DNA from: Bos javanicus
Taxonomy: Eukaryota > Chordata > Mammalia > Artiodactyla > Bovidae
Assembly: GCF_032452875.1 (NCBI RefSeq)
Contig: NC_083869.1
Coordinates: 82,206,501-82,270,500 of the forward strand
DNA: 64,000 bases
Direction: 5' to 3'
A program made the translations under genes and the position numbers. Positions 18,783 to 30,968 of the stretch are shown one piece after another. The stretch's first letter is position 1; each line of letters starts with the position of its first letter. The notes beneath the pieces are model-generated. The model ran no database searches. It saw nothing but the letters and a program-made list of their open reading frames with translations, and was not told the DNA's origin.

Positions 18783-19436
18783 TAATATCAAATATCAGTG
18801 TGAAGGTGAACACCTTGGATCACTCATGTAATTTTGGTCAGAATGTAAATGGTATAGCCACTTGGGAAACTATTTTGTCAATAAATTTAAAAATAAATTT
18901 AATCTTCCCTTACTATCCAGCAATTTAATTCCTAGGAATCTGAGTAAACACACAAAGAAATTACAGATGAATATTTATAATAGTATTGTTCAAATTATGC
19001 ATAGATTTTCATTGCAGCCAAAACTGGATACTGGATATTATTCAAATATTCAACCAAAATTTGATTTAGCCATACAGGAGAACACTATTTGCAATAAAAA
19101 TGAACACAAAACAACATGGAGGAACTTGAACAAAATATGATACATGAAGTGTCAGATGCAAAGCATATAATCTTGTTTATGTTGAATGTCAAAGAAAGAT
19201 AATTCTATAGAAACAGAAAGTGGATAAGTAGTTAGCTGGAGCTGGGTAGAAGCTACCCTGTATCTATTGGAAATTGATTTCTAATAGATACAGGGAAAGT
19301 TAAGAACTGATGGAAATGTTTAAAATTGAATTGGTGTGATTTTAGAACTCTGTAAGTTTACCAAAAACTGTACACTTAAAATTAGTGAATCTTCTGCTAT
19401 TTATATTATAGCTTCATAAAACTTCTAGAAATAAAT
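18783..19436 (+). mobile_element. Old L1 (L1M-type) 3' end, plus strand
   Basis: The order follows old mammalian L1s: ORF2 end (TGTAAATGGTATAGCCACTTGGGAAAC, CCAGCAATTTAATTCCTAGG, ACAACATGGAGGAACTTGAAC), then a 3' UTR (GAACTGATGGAAATGTT, TTACCAAAAACTGTACACTTAAAATTAGTGAAT). Highly diverged, with no open frame. Confidence 0.75.
19257..19296. repeat. 13-bp inverted repeat with 14-nt loop
   Basis: CCCTGTATCTATT and AATAGATACAGGG form a perfect stem inside the old L1 3' UTR. Confidence 0.8.
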
Positions 19437-21169
19437 CTATTTAATAACAACAAAAGTTACTTGCACAAGGATATCAAAGGGACTGTAATATACAGAAGTG
19501 GATAGATTTAAATACATTTTGGAGATAAAATAAATGTAGTTTACATAAAGCTAGAGATTGGATTGTGATGAAACTGTGACATATAGGTATCTGACTTTAG
19601 AAAATGACTGTGTGATCATTCTTTTTCAGATAAAGGAAATAAATATGAAGAACCATTTCTGGGGAAAGAAAATCAAGAGTGTAGCAGTATAAATTCTAAC
19701 TTTAATGAGATAATTATGAGTCATCCAAGAGAAGACAATTAAAAGCTTGAGTATATAGTGATGTCATAGCTTGAAATATATTTGTTATACATCAGCATTT
19801 AGGTACCGTTCAAAGCATGGAAAGAAAACACCATTTAACCAAAATAATGAAAGAAATGTAAATCTAGAAAAGAACAAGAAGAAATTCCAGGTAGGGAAAT
19901 AAGAAATGACAAAAGAGTCTGAGAAAAGCAGATTCTTTTTATTTCTCAGTAGTAGAAACACAGAGTAAGAGAGTTAGATATAGAGACTGAGGTAGAGTTA
20001 GAGATGGAGGTAGAGACTGAAAATAGTAAGTGATAGAGATAAAAATAGAGAAACTAACAAGAGCAACATTTATCTCAGAGATTATGGGCAGGTCATTGTA
20101 TGGGAGTAAAGTATTCATGCTGATAATTAGTGGTAAATATTTTTAGAAATGTAATTTTCCAGTGGCAGGCCTTGAATGCAACAGGACATAATTTGAGCTT
20201 TTTGTCTGCACAATTGGATCAGTTAATGTTTCTGAGTAGAAAAATTGTATGCTGAGAATGTTGGCTTAAGAAAAAATAAATTCAGTAGAATGATTTGGGG
20301 GATTAGACCTTTAAAAATATGTACATGTATTAATTAAGGTCAGATAATTCAGAAAGATATTCAAATAATTTCAATCATTGCACACAAAATTCACTTAATA
20401 TGATATTTTCCTTCAACCTTGGAAGAACACAAGAATATTTTCCTTGGATATGACAGAATATTAAATTGTATTTCTGCTATTAGAAAAATGCATTTTACCT
20501 GGGGAAAATGTAGATACAAATTTTAACATAGTTACAGTACCATAGAATTTCTACCACATCATATATGTACCAAGTGTTTGTATAGTCGATGCTTAAAACC
20601 CAATGATAGGGCAATGGTCACTGTCAAATACTGTACATCTGCTCTTGATGATTAGGAAAATTTCTATCCATGTGTAGCTTACTTTCCCTTGGGGATTAAA
20701 AATAAATCTAAATCCTCTTGTCTATGACAATTAAGTAAATAAGGAAACATCCCCTTTTTTGTTTCTATGGATTAAAGAAGCACATTTCTGTTAAGTATGT
20801 GTTATATGATTGTTGTTCTCCTTACTCCATTTGGAAATCTAGATAAACTTAATTTTTATCTATTCATGTCTCTTCGATTCTATTAGTTTCTTCACAAACA
20901 TAAAGAGCGAGTTAAGTGGATTAGTGGTTTTAAAACTTTGTTCAACAACCTTTTTCAAAATATGAAATTCAAATACATCAGACATTTGAAAGTAGTGATA
21001 TTTTGAATGCCACACAAACCTAGCAGTCATTTCCTAACATATCCCACAAGAATTTTAAGTATCTATTAATCATAGTTTGAACATTATTATGATTAGATAA
21101 TCACAGTTATTTTGAAGGTCCAGTATTATGTTTTTAATGATTAGCTTCCTTTAACAGTTATCTATCTTT
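19437..21169. other. Single-copy AT-rich DNA
   Basis: No gene or repeat family recognised. A purine-rich stretch at about 19965-20055 has imperfect GAGATAGAG/GAGGTAGAG-type repeats. Confidence 0.5.
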
Positions 21170-21180
21170 CTGAAGCAGAC

Positions 21181-22106
21181 TTCTCAGTAAAGAATCTGCC
21201 TGCAGTGCAGAAGACAATAGTTCTATCCCGAATTCCAGAAGATCCCCTGGAGAAGGAAATGGCAAACCACTCCAGTATCAGATCAGATCAGTCGCTCAGT
21301 CGTGTCCGACTCTTTGCGACCCCATGAATCGCAGCATGCCAGGCCTCCCTGTCCATCACCAACTCCCGGAGTTCACTGAGACTCATGTCCATCGAGTCAG
21401 TGATGCCATCCAGCTATCTCATCCTCTGTCATCCCCTTCTCCTCCTGCCCCCAATCCCTCCCAGCATCAGAGTCTTTTCCAATGAGTCAACTCTTCCCAT
21501 GAGGTGGCCAAAGTACTGGAGTTTCAGCTTTAGCATCATTCCTTCCAAAGAAATCCCAGGGCTGATCTCCTTCACAATGGACTGGTTGGATCTCCTTGAA
21601 GTCCAGGGGACTCTCAAGAGTCTTCTTCAACACCACAGTTCTAAAGCATCAATTCTTCGGCGCTCAGCCTTCTTCATAGTCCAACTCTCACATCCATACA
21701 TGACCACAGGAAAAGCCAAAGCCTTGACTAGACGAACCTTTTTTGGCAAAGTAATCTCTGCTTTTCAATATGCTATCTAGGTTGGTCATAACTTTCCTTC
21801 CAAGGAGTAAGCATCTTTTAATTTCATGGCTGCAGTCACCATCTGTAGTGATTTTGGAGCCTAGAAAAATAAAGTCTGACACTGTTTCCACTGTTTCCCC
21901 ATCTATTTCCCATGAAGTGATGGGACCGGATGCCATGATCTTCGTTTTCTGAATGTTGAGCTTTAAGCCAACTTTTTCACTCTCCACTTTCACTTTCATA
22001 AAGACTTGCCTGGAAAATCCCATGGACAGAGAAGCTTGGCGGTCTGCAGTCCATGGAGTCGCAAAGAGTCAGGCATAACTGAGGGACTAATGCTTTCACT
22101 TTCACA
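21181..22106 (+). mobile_element. Bov-tA SINE split by a BovB insertion
   Basis: The tRNA-like head and middle lie at 21181-21278, and the SINE resumes at about 22003-22106 (CTTGCCTGGAAAATCCCATGG... TTTCACTTTCAC). A perfect 11-bp TSD (CTGAAGCAGAC) at 21170-21180 and 22107-22117 brackets the whole unit, proving the two halves belong together. Confidence 0.9.
21279..22002 (-). mobile_element. BovB 3' part, minus strand, nested in Bov-tA
   Basis: Begins with a GATCAGATCAGTCGCTCAGTCG tail and extends to the GAGCTTTAAGCCAACTTTTTCACTC region, about 720 bp. It interrupts the SINE and so is younger than it. Confidence 0.92.
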
Positions 22107-22145
22107 CTGAAGCAGACAGATTCCAGTTCTCTGGCTTCTGATTAG

Positions 22146-22214
22146 CATGGTGATGGTGATTTAGTTCCTAAGTTGTGTCCAGCTCTTGCAACCCCATGAA
22201 CTGTAGCCTGCAAG
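22146..22214 (-). mobile_element. Bov-tA fragment, minus strand
   Basis: Only the 3' third of the SINE is present (TGATTTAGTTCCTAAGTTGTGTCC...GTAGCCTGC). Confidence 0.8.
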
Positions 22215-22760
22215 TTTCACTAAGATATCTCATGGCTGTTTTTTTCTAGTTTTTATACTCTGATTGCTAATAATACTGAGAGTATTTAAATATATTTATT
22301 GGTTATTCAAGTAGTGTATTTTCTATGATGTGCTTGTTCATAGATTTTACCCATATTCTACTAAATGTTCTTTTTTATTTCTTAGCTTTTTCAGAGGTTT
22401 ATTTTATTATTGATATAAATTTTACCTATAGTTTTGTGCTATAACTCTTTTCTCAAAATTTGTGTTACTGGTGTTTTGACTTTATGCACTCTACAGATAT
22501 CTTTAATTTCATCATAATTACATTTTTTGACAATGTTTTTAATGATTTCACCTTCTTATGTTTTAAATTCCTTTCATACTGTGAAGGCACAAATATAGCC
22601 CTCATATTTTCTTCTGAAAATTTTAAAGAATTCTCATTTGCATATATATTATACTTAAAAAGTTTTATTTTGTAATCTAGTTTGAATAGAAATAAAGAGT
22701 TTTATTTTTTTTTAGAGGGGAAAAATTTCTAGCTAGATTAATTAAATAATCTATCTTTGA
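22215..22760. other. AT-rich single-copy DNA
   Basis: No recognised gene. The 71-codon open frame at 22460-22675 has no recognisable motif. Confidence 0.5.
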
Positions 22761-22971
22761 TGGTGGTTTAGTTGCTATGTCATCTCCAACTCTTGTGACC
22801 CCATGTACTGTAGCCTGCCAAGCTTCTCTGTCCATGGGATTTTCCAGGCAAGAATACTGGAGTGGGTTGCACTTCCTTCTCTAGGGGATCTTCTTGAACC
22901 AGGCAGGGACTGAACCTGGGTCTCCTGCATTGCAGGCAAATTCTTTCACCAACTGAGCCACCAGGGAAGCT
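22761..22971 (-). mobile_element. Bov-tA SINE, minus strand
   Basis: Full-length, from the GTTGCTATGTCATCTCCAAC tail part to the CACCAGGGAAGC head. Confidence 0.92.
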
Positions 22972-23082
22972 CAAACTACCTTACTCCTCCCAAATTTATT
23001 TTATCCAAGTCATTTTTTAAAATATATGAACATGTATAATGTCTCAGTTCTGTTCCATATATCCTAACCCATCGATGAAATA

Positions 23083-23350
23083 CTACTGCTGCTGCTGCTG
23101 CTAAATCGCTTCAGTCGTGTCCGACTCTGTGCGACCCCATAGACAGCAAGCAGCCCACCAGGCTCCACCATCCCTGGGATTCTCCAGGCAAGAACACTGG
23201 AGTGGGTTGCCATTTCCTTCTCCAATGCAGGAAAGTGAAAAGTGAAAGGTAAGTCGCTCAGTCGTGTCTGACTCTTAGTGACCCCATGGACTGCAGCCTA
23301 CCAGGCTTCTCCATCCATGGTATTTTCCAGGCAAGAGTGCTGGAGTCGGG
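23083..23350 (-). mobile_element. BOV-A2 dimeric SINE, minus strand
   Basis: Starts with the (CTG)n complement of the AGC tail and carries two BOV-A monomers separated by the AAAGTGAAAAGTGAAAGG linker. Confidence 0.92.
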
Positions 23351-23517
23351 TAGGCTATCCTAATTATACTTTATTATGCTTTTGTAGATTCTGATTTATA
23401 AAATATTTGTACACTTTTTCTCTCCAATTATGTTATTAGCTCAAGGGAAACACTGTATTACTATTTTAAGATATTTGCAATTAACAAAATAAGAGAATGT
23501 TAATGAATGGAAAGATG

Positions 23518-23632
23518 ATAGGAGGGGGAAAATAAGGAAGGAAAGAGGGAAAGAAAGGAAAAGAAGGAAGAAAGTAAGAAAAGAAAGAAAGGAAGAGAAA
23601 GAGAGAAAAGAAGGAAGGGAGGAAAGGAAATA
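23518..23632. repeat. Polypurine (GA)-rich tract
   Basis: About 115 bp almost wholly A and G on the plus strand, made of GGAA, GAAA and AGGA units. Such tracts can form triplex (H-DNA) structures. Confidence 0.9.
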
Positions 23633-24002
23633 GTAAGGAATGGAGAGAATTTTCTTTTTCTCTTGTTTCAATATTTTTCTAAAGAAATAAATATGATTCC
23701 AGAAAATTGATTGAAAAAATCACAGAAAATCGCAAAAAAAATCAAAAGCCAAAAAGGAATGGATGTATTTTATTCCCTAAGTTAATAATGATCTATAAAT
23801 AAATGTAAAATATTATGCATCCTTAGTACAAATACTTAAGTACTGGAGTATACTTAGTATAAGTCTCATAATTAGAAGATTGAGGTGAGAATTCAATTTT
23901 CTTAGGAAATGAATAGATTTGTCTCTACCACTTTCAAACTACAAAATAAGCAGTGTATCTATACTCCTTTCCTCTCCTTAAAGAGAGTAATATTTGCCTT
24001 AT
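23633..24002. other. AT-rich single-copy DNA
   Basis: No recognised feature. Confidence 0.5.
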
Positions 24003-24215
24003 AGTAGTGGTAGAAGTGTTAGCTGCTCAGTTGTCTCTGACTCTATATGACCCTATGGACTGTAGCCTGCCAGTCTCCTCTGTCCATGGAATTTTCCAGG
24101 AAAGAATACTGGTGTGGGTAGCCATTCCCTTCTCCAGGGTATCTTCCTGACCCAGCAACTGAACCCTGGTCTCCTGCATTGCAGGCAGATTCTTTAGCGT
24201 CTTAGCCAGCAGATC
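24003..24215 (-). mobile_element. Bov-tA SINE, minus strand
   Basis: Full-length reverse copy (AGCTGCTCAGTTGTCTCTGAC ... CTTAGCCAGCAG), with a diverged tRNA-like head. Confidence 0.88.
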
Positions 24216-24815
24216 AGCCCATCTACCTTATAAAATGGTTAAAAATTAAATAATATAATGAATACAAATACTTCCCAGTGTCTGAAAACATTATGAAATA
24301 AATACATTTCACTAATTACAAAAATAATTACTTAGAATTGTCAGGAGGGAAATTTACACTGATTAATTTTGAGGTATCTATTGCTTCAAGTGGTACACAT
24401 TAACCAACTATTCTGGGGTCATGAATTTTGTCTTGCTTTGGTTTATTCTGTTGTTTTTTGGTTTTCATTTGGTCACTGGGGGTATAATTTTAAAATTAAA
24501 ATGGTGATATATGATGTCTCTATTTTTACCAGTTAAAATGAATTCAGTCAAATTAAATTTTATTTTGTATATGTGTTCTGATAGGCTAATAAATAAAAAA
24601 GATAAATTTCAATGATAAATCTGCAATTAAAATTATAATAATAATGTAGTAGAATCATATCCCAAAGAATAAATTTTATATGATCCATACCTATATAAAT
24701 AAATGATTGAACAAATGAGTTGGAAAGAGATTAGGTAAATATTTTATTTCATGCAGAATAATTCCAAATAATTGATGCAAATTTTCCTATCTAAAGGAGG
24801 TTGGTCAGAATTGGC

Positions 24816-24864
<49 letters not shown>

Positions 24865-25036
24865 CTCTGGGCCCTCTCTGTCAAGAATCCTTCTGCCAAA
24901 AGACAGAAAAGGATAACTTTACCTGGCAAACACAACCTTAGCCAGATGATCCAAGATAATACAAACAGTGACAAGCCATGTTGATAGTCTGTATTCTCAA
25001 TATGATGTGATGAGACTGGCACTTTATCCTAAAGCC
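24216..25036. other. AT-rich single-copy DNA
   Basis: No gene recognised. It contains the (AT)n tract listed separately. Confidence 0.5.
24819..24862. repeat. (AT)n microsatellite
   Basis: About 22 uninterrupted AT units. Open frames through it encode YIYIYI repeats on either strand and are not genes. Confidence 0.97.
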
Positions 25037-25259
25037 CATATGTGCTAAATCACTTCAGTCATGTCCAACTCTGTGTGACTCCATAGACTGTAGCCCTCCA
25101 GGCTCCTCTGTCCATGGGATACTCCAGGCAAGAATACTAGAGTGGATTGCCACTTCATTCTCTAAAGGGATCTTCCCAACCGAGGGATTGAACCTGCATC
25201 TCTTAAGTCTACTGTGTTGTCAGGTGGGTTGTTTACCACTAGCCCCATCTGGGAAACCC
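25037..25259 (-). mobile_element. Bov-tA SINE, minus strand
   Basis: Full-length reverse copy (GCTAAATCACTTCAGTCATGTCC ... CCATCTGGGAAACCC). Confidence 0.9.
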
Positions 25260-27947
25260 ACAACTTCAGTCTAATCATGAGAAAAATATCACACTATACA
25301 AATTAAAAGATATTCTACAAAATAGATGGTTTTACTCCTCAGAATTGTCAGGGTGTTCTGAAACAAGCAAAGTCTGAGAGACTCTGATGCAGCATAGCCT
25401 AAGTAGACATGACAACTAGAAGTAATGTAGTATCCTAGATGGAGTCTTGGGACAGAAAAAGGCTATTACTTAAAAGCTAATGACTTTACTTAATAGTAAC
25501 AAGTTTATTATTATGGTTTATTTATGGTTTACAACAATGGTTTATTAGGTCTGACAAACATATCATACTAATGTAAATGGTAATAATAGAGAAAACTGAA
25601 TGTTCCCCTCCCTATTAGTGTGTCTTATGTGTACCCAAAGACACAGTATCTTCGCAACTTTTCTGCAAATCTAAAACTATTCTAAAGTAAATTTTTAAAA
25701 ATCTCTGTGAACAAAAGAAGAGTTAAATGACTATGAACATGAATTATTGTCCTTATATTGCACCAAAATGTAATTAATTGTATTTATCAAACACAGCTAG
25801 AGTTTTAAAATCATTATAAAGAAAGACCTGTAAAATTAAATCTAGATGAGATAAAGTAAATGTATTTCTGTTTTTCAATTGAGGGAAAATATATTCAGTG
25901 AGAAAGAAATTGGCAGTATCTGAAAGTATAAATAAACATTAATCATTACGGGGAATATTGAGTTAGCTTATAAATATTAAATCAACAAAGAAGAAAAAAG
26001 AAAATAGAATATTTGGGCAAGTTAAATTATAGTATTTAAACACAATTTTTATAATTTTCAACCATGAACCATATAACAAATATGTTATTAAATATGATCA
26101 AACCTCATTATGCAACTAATTCATATGTGATAACTAACTAAGGCATATGTTTTTAGAAAACTAAATATTAAAAATTGTTCCTCAAGTACATAGTTTTGTT
26201 TGACTAACCTCTATAGTTTGGAAAATTATTTTTGTTTTGGAAAACATTAAAGTACTGGTTTAGTATAAGCAATAAACATATCTATTGAAAAAATCTCAGA
26301 GAGAACAAAAATCTGTTATATCTTCTGTTTTCTGTAGGGGTGTTTTCACATTAAGATGAGTGAACAAATCAATTCAAAACATCTCATGTGGTATAACATT
26401 TACTGGAAACTTTTATTATTTCTCTATATAATAATGATTTCCCCTACAATTTTAAATATGTTTAAAGTAACAGTAGACATCAACAGCAACGTGAGATTAA
26501 TAGTTATTGAGTGCAAAATGATTGCTGAAGTCTTCAAAGTGCATAGATTTTGAAAGCTTTACTATTATGACCTTCTACCTTTCTAATATGCCACAAATGC
26601 ACCAGATAGAGTAAGCAAAAATCAATTTAATAATTCAAAATCAGTCAAATATTCTAACCACAGTGCTTATGGTCACATTAATTGATTTTTTAAAACGTGG
26701 CAAAAATGCAAACTTAAAACATTAACCCAACAGGATCTGAGGTCATTTCCAAGTCAATGTGATAAATGATTTCAGGTTCATCAGTACTTAAATTTACAAG
26801 TTGGGAGTGTTGTGCAGCAAAACAAGAAATACTGATGCTGATCATGTTTCATCTGCAGTTTTCAGTCTTCATTTAGTGCATGACTGTTTTGTTCCTTTCC
26901 TTTCTTAAATAGTTCAGTGACTCCTTATAATCCATGGATATATTTTTCAAGTGGAGTTCAAATACTTCCATTGATTCATAGAACTATTCTCAGAGTTGCA
27001 AGAATTATCAAAATTATTTTTATTTTGTCTTTGCATTTGAAGAAATATGCATACTTCCACACACAGACATACTTTAAAGTATGATTTAAATGCCTGAATT
27101 CACAATCAAATTCATATTTTAAATCATTTTGGTACCAACTAGTATTTTTGTAACCGGGAAAGATGTTAAAAAGTGAATGTGTATGAATTTAAATGCAAAA
27201 ATGCCATATATATATATATATATATGTATGTATAGATATATATATGTATATTATTAGACTGAATAAAAATTGATATGACTTACATATGAATAAGTAACAT
27301 AAAAATGTTACTAGGATTATGACCCAATAGGCATAATAAAAGATGAAAAAATGTAGGCATTTCAAAAGCAAAACACTTTCATACTCTATTGGATATTCAT
27401 ATTTTGAAAACATATGTTATAGAGACACAGTCCTTATAATTTTGTAAGAGTTCATTAGTTCAGTAACAAAGTCTAAATAAAAAATTTTCTACAAATGACT
27501 TATTTAATATATGCTCTTTAGGGACTGACAACTAAAAAAAGAGCTTAATTGTTAACAGCAATTTTGTCAGTGATAACTATAATATTATGTGTCTAATAAT
27601 AACCTAAATTGATAATAATAAATAAATACATACATTTCTACTTTAAATTCAGCATCTGTGATTTAGTTTCCATAAATCAACATCAACTATTATAACCATG
27701 TTGCAAATTCCTATTTTATTTAAAACTTTCTTTGCCTTTACATTACATGTCTAATTTATTGTTATACAACACTATGAGTGTAAAAGTTTTAAATAAAAAT
27801 GTAAGTGTGTGTATATTTATTTAAAATTGTGATATAGTATCATGACAACATTAGAAAGCTGTGAAAATACCATTTCACACACTCAGTAAGTAAAAATAGA
27901 ATATCTTCAGTTTCTTTTGAGATGTTTGTTTATTAATGTTAGTACTA
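25260..27947. other. Long AT-rich single-copy stretch
   Basis: About 2.7 kb without a recognised gene or repeat family, apart from the (TA)n tract at 27206-27257. The longest open frame (26356-26553, 65 codons) has no recognisable motif. It is the second longest repeat-poor stretch in the window. Confidence 0.55.
27206..27257. repeat. (TA)n / (TATG)n tract
   Basis: Imperfect TA repeats with TATG interruptions. Confidence 0.9.
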
Positions 27948-27960
27948 CCTTCTTTCATGG

Positions 27961-28175
27961 GCTTCCTAATTGGTGCAGTGGTAAAGAATCCACCTGCCAA
28001 GTCAGGAGATGCAAGAGGTGCAGATTGGATCACTGGGTTGGGAAGATCCTCTGAAGGAGGAAATGGCAACCTATTCCAATATTCTTTCATGGAAAATTTC
28101 ATGGAAAGAGGAGCCTGGTGGGCTAAGGTCCATGGGGTTGCAGAGTCAGAAATGACTGACCGCACATGCACATTT
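27961..28175 (+). mobile_element. Bov-tA SINE, plus strand
   Basis: Full-length copy from the GCTTCCTAATTGGTGCAGTGG head to the ATGACTGACCGCACATGCAC tail. A 13-bp TSD with one mismatch flanks it (CCTTCTTTCATGG at 27948-27960, CCTTCTTTTATGG at 28176-28188). Confidence 0.93.
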
Positions 28176-28188
28176 CCTTCTTTTATGG

Positions 28189-28656
28189 TTATACAATGAT
28201 CTTGGAAAGGAAACTAATGAATACTATTTCTACTCTGTTTTCAACAAATTTTCCCTGGAGTCATCAAACTCCTCATTTTCCATCTATAATTTTTCTCTCT
28301 CTGGAATATATATATATATATACACATATATATATATATGAAATAAATATATATAGTTAAAGGTTTGTTTTTTCTTGTAATTAAATGATAAAGTAATTGC
28401 TATATTTGTTTGTTTCTATTTTGCTGGGACCTTATAAATAGGACACATTGAAAAATGACTTATTAGTCATGTATGAAAAAATTTATTTAATTTGAAATCT
28501 AAGCTCCTGTTTATAGCTAGAATCTACTTACACATTTTTTTTACTGTAATAAACTTAAAAATTGACCAACACTATGGTAAGTCTATATGACAAGGATTTT
28601 TAGGCATTTTATAATACAGTAGTATAATATTCATTTCACATGCTAACATTCTTCAA
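28189..28656. other. AT-rich single-copy DNA with (TA)n
   Basis: Contains a TA/CATATA tract at about 28308-28340. No gene recognised. Confidence 0.5.
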
Positions 28657-30391
28657 GCTAATGCTCAACATTCTTCGAGCTAAGCTGTAGCAGTGCATGA
28701 ACCGAGAACTTCCAGATGTTCAAGCTGGATTCAAAAAAGGCAGAGGAACCAGAGATTAAATTGCCAACATCTATTGAACCATAGAAAAAGCAAGAAAAAT
28801 CCAGAAAACTTCTGCTTCATTAACTACACTAAGGCCTTTGACTATGTGGATCACAACAATTTGGAAAATTCTTCAAGAGAATTCTACAAGACCACTTTTC
28901 CTGCCTCCTGCGAAACCTGTATGCAGGTCAAGAAACAACAGTTAGAACCAGACATGGAACAATTGACGGGTTAAAAATTGGGGAAGGGTAAGTCAAGGCT
29001 GTATATTGTCACCCTGCTTATTTAAATTATATGCAGAGTATGTCACATGAAATGCAAGCTGGATGAAGCAAGACTGGAATCAAGATTGCCAGTAGAACTT
29101 ATCAATAATATCAGATAAGCAGATGACACCACCCTTATAGCAGAAAGCCAAGAGGAGTTAGAGAGCCTCTTGATGAAGGTGAAAGAAGTGAGTGAAAAAG
29201 CTGGCTTAAAACTCAACTCAATCAAAAACTAAGATCATGGCATCCGGTGCCTTCACTTAATGACAAATAGATGGTGAAACAATGGAAATGGTGACAAACT
29301 ATATTTTCTTGGGCTCCAAAATCACTGTGAATGGTGACTGCAGCCATGAAATTAAAAGACACTTGCTCCTTGGAAGAAACCTACGACAAACCTGGCCAAC
29401 ATATTAGAAAGCAGAAACATTACTTTGCTGACAAAGGCCTGTATAGTCAAATGTTGCCTTAAAGGTCCAGGAGTGAGTGACAAGAATGAAAACAGAACAT
29501 GAAATCTGGTGCAATGGGTTAGGGGACCTGCAGCCTCTATTGGACTGAGGTGCAGAGTCCACTCTGAGCTCAGCGTTTATTCCTAATTGCAGACTACAAA
29601 ACTTTCTATGATCTATCTTTCCTAAGACACCACACTGATGAAGTCCAAATCTCCTTGATTTTGCACCAGGCCATTCCCTGCTGTGATAGTCTCGGGAACA
29701 CTCTGCAAGTGCGTAGGCAGTGTTCATACCTAATGCCAACCCAGTGTTCCAAGGTCCATGCTTTCATGATCCCAGTCATACTCCCTTCTGGGTCTGGCCT
29801 TGGGGTCTGTAACAAGGCTATTATTCTAAGAAAAACATGAAAAATAATCATCAACAGTTTCTTGATATATGCAGTTTTTCCAGGTGCTATTTCTATGAAA
29901 TTTCTCAAGGCAATGAAAGTACATTATTAGAAATTCCCACTACAGTCAAAGCTATGTTTTTTTCAGTCGTCATGTATGAATGTGAGAGTTGGACTATAAA
30001 GAAGGCTGAGCACTGAAGAACTGATGCTTTTGAAGTGTGGTGTTTGAGAAGACTCGAGAGTCCCTTGGACTGCAAGGAGATCAAACCAGTCAATCCTGAA
30101 GGAAATCAACCTTGAATATTAATTGGAAAGACTGATGCTGAAACTGAAACTCCAATCCTTTGGCTACCTGATGCAAAGAGCCGACTCTTGGAAAAGACCC
30201 TGATGCTGTGTATGTTTGAAGGCAGAAGGAGAAGGGGCTCACAGAGGATGAGATGGTTGGATGGCATCACTGACTCAATGGACATAATTTTGAGCAAGCT
30301 CTGGGAGATGGTGAAGGACACAAAAGCCTGGCAAGCTGTAGTCCACGAGGTTGCAAAGAGTCAGACATGACTGAGCAACTGAATAACAACA
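28657..30391 (+). mobile_element. BovB, 5'-truncated, plus strand, split by a solo LTR
   Basis: The reverse-transcriptase region through the 3' end, in two pieces: 28657-29451 and 29945-30391. The two halves join exactly at the duplicated GTCAAA. Open frames are short and broken. The residual YADD region is disrupted (ATAAGCAGATGACACC near 29115). Confidence 0.9.
29452..29944 (-). mobile_element. Solo LTR of a class II-like ERV, inserted in BovB
   Basis: A 493-bp unit reading TGTTGCC...ACTACA on the plus strand, so it has TG...CA ends. A perfect 6-bp TSD (GTCAAA at 29446-29451 and 29945-29950) flanks it. TTTATT at 29576-29581 is an AATAAA signal on the minus strand, about 125 bp from that strand's 3' end, which gives the orientation. 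No internal retroviral sequence is present. The ERVK-like class is inferred from the 6-bp TSD. Confidence 0.82.
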
Positions 30392-30710
30392 ACAATACAA
30401 CAGGTAGTACATATGTATGATAAATTAGAGAAAGGAAACAAGACCGCAGAAATGACTCCAACTTTCTGCCTAGAGGCAATTTCATTAACTAAGATTCATA
30501 CAGAGAAAACACAAATGGTCTCATTCATTTGAGGAAACAGATTGAGTTGAAAGAACTTGATACAATTAGAACTGAAGGGATGAAAGCACTGGAGACAATG
30601 GATTCCAGAATCCATTGAGCTGGAATTCTTGAGCAGAAAGGAGCTCAAGAATCTTTCCTGGGGTCCACTTTAGTATTTGTCTGATGACTAAGCCAGTCAG
30701 AATTCATAAG
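30392..30710. other. Single-copy DNA, no recognised feature
   Basis: AT-rich at first, then mixed composition. A short inverted repeat around 30599-30620 (GGATTCCAGAATCC) is visible. Confidence 0.45.
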
Positions 30711-30968
30711 TGGACAAAATGGCAGAGTAGGAAGAATCTGAGTTCACCTCCTCCCAAGGCACATCAAAATTGTAACTATTTATAGCATAACTACTGATGA
30801 GAATAACCTGAAGACCAGCAGAAGAAATCTACAACAAAATATAAAGAAGGAACCACAATAAGAAGGGGTGGAGGGACAGAGACACCATGTAGTCAAAACT
30901 CATAGCCCCAGGTAGGTGGTCCACAGACGGTAGAATAATCTCAATTGCAGAGGTTCTCCCTTTATAGC
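30711..30968 (+). mobile_element. Old L1 5' UTR fragment, plus strand
   Basis: The segment ACAAAATGGCAGAGTAGGAAG...TCACCTCCTCCCAAGGCACATCAAAATT, then AAAACTCATAGCCCCAGGT and AATCTCAATTGCAGAGGTTCTCC, follows the 5' end of older mammalian L1s. The bovine L1 at 7166-15698 has an unrelated 5' UTR. Confidence 0.65.

Noticed and set aside
21181..21278. tRNA-Glu gene signal in SINE heads (also at 27961, 36779, 37909, 45718 and 60356)
   Set aside because: These are Bov-tA SINE heads derived from tRNA-Glu. They lack an intact cloverleaf and continue directly into the BovB-derived SINE body.
24744..25022. Open frames with YIYIYI repeats on both strands
   Set aside because: They are the (AT)n microsatellite translated, with no coding signal.
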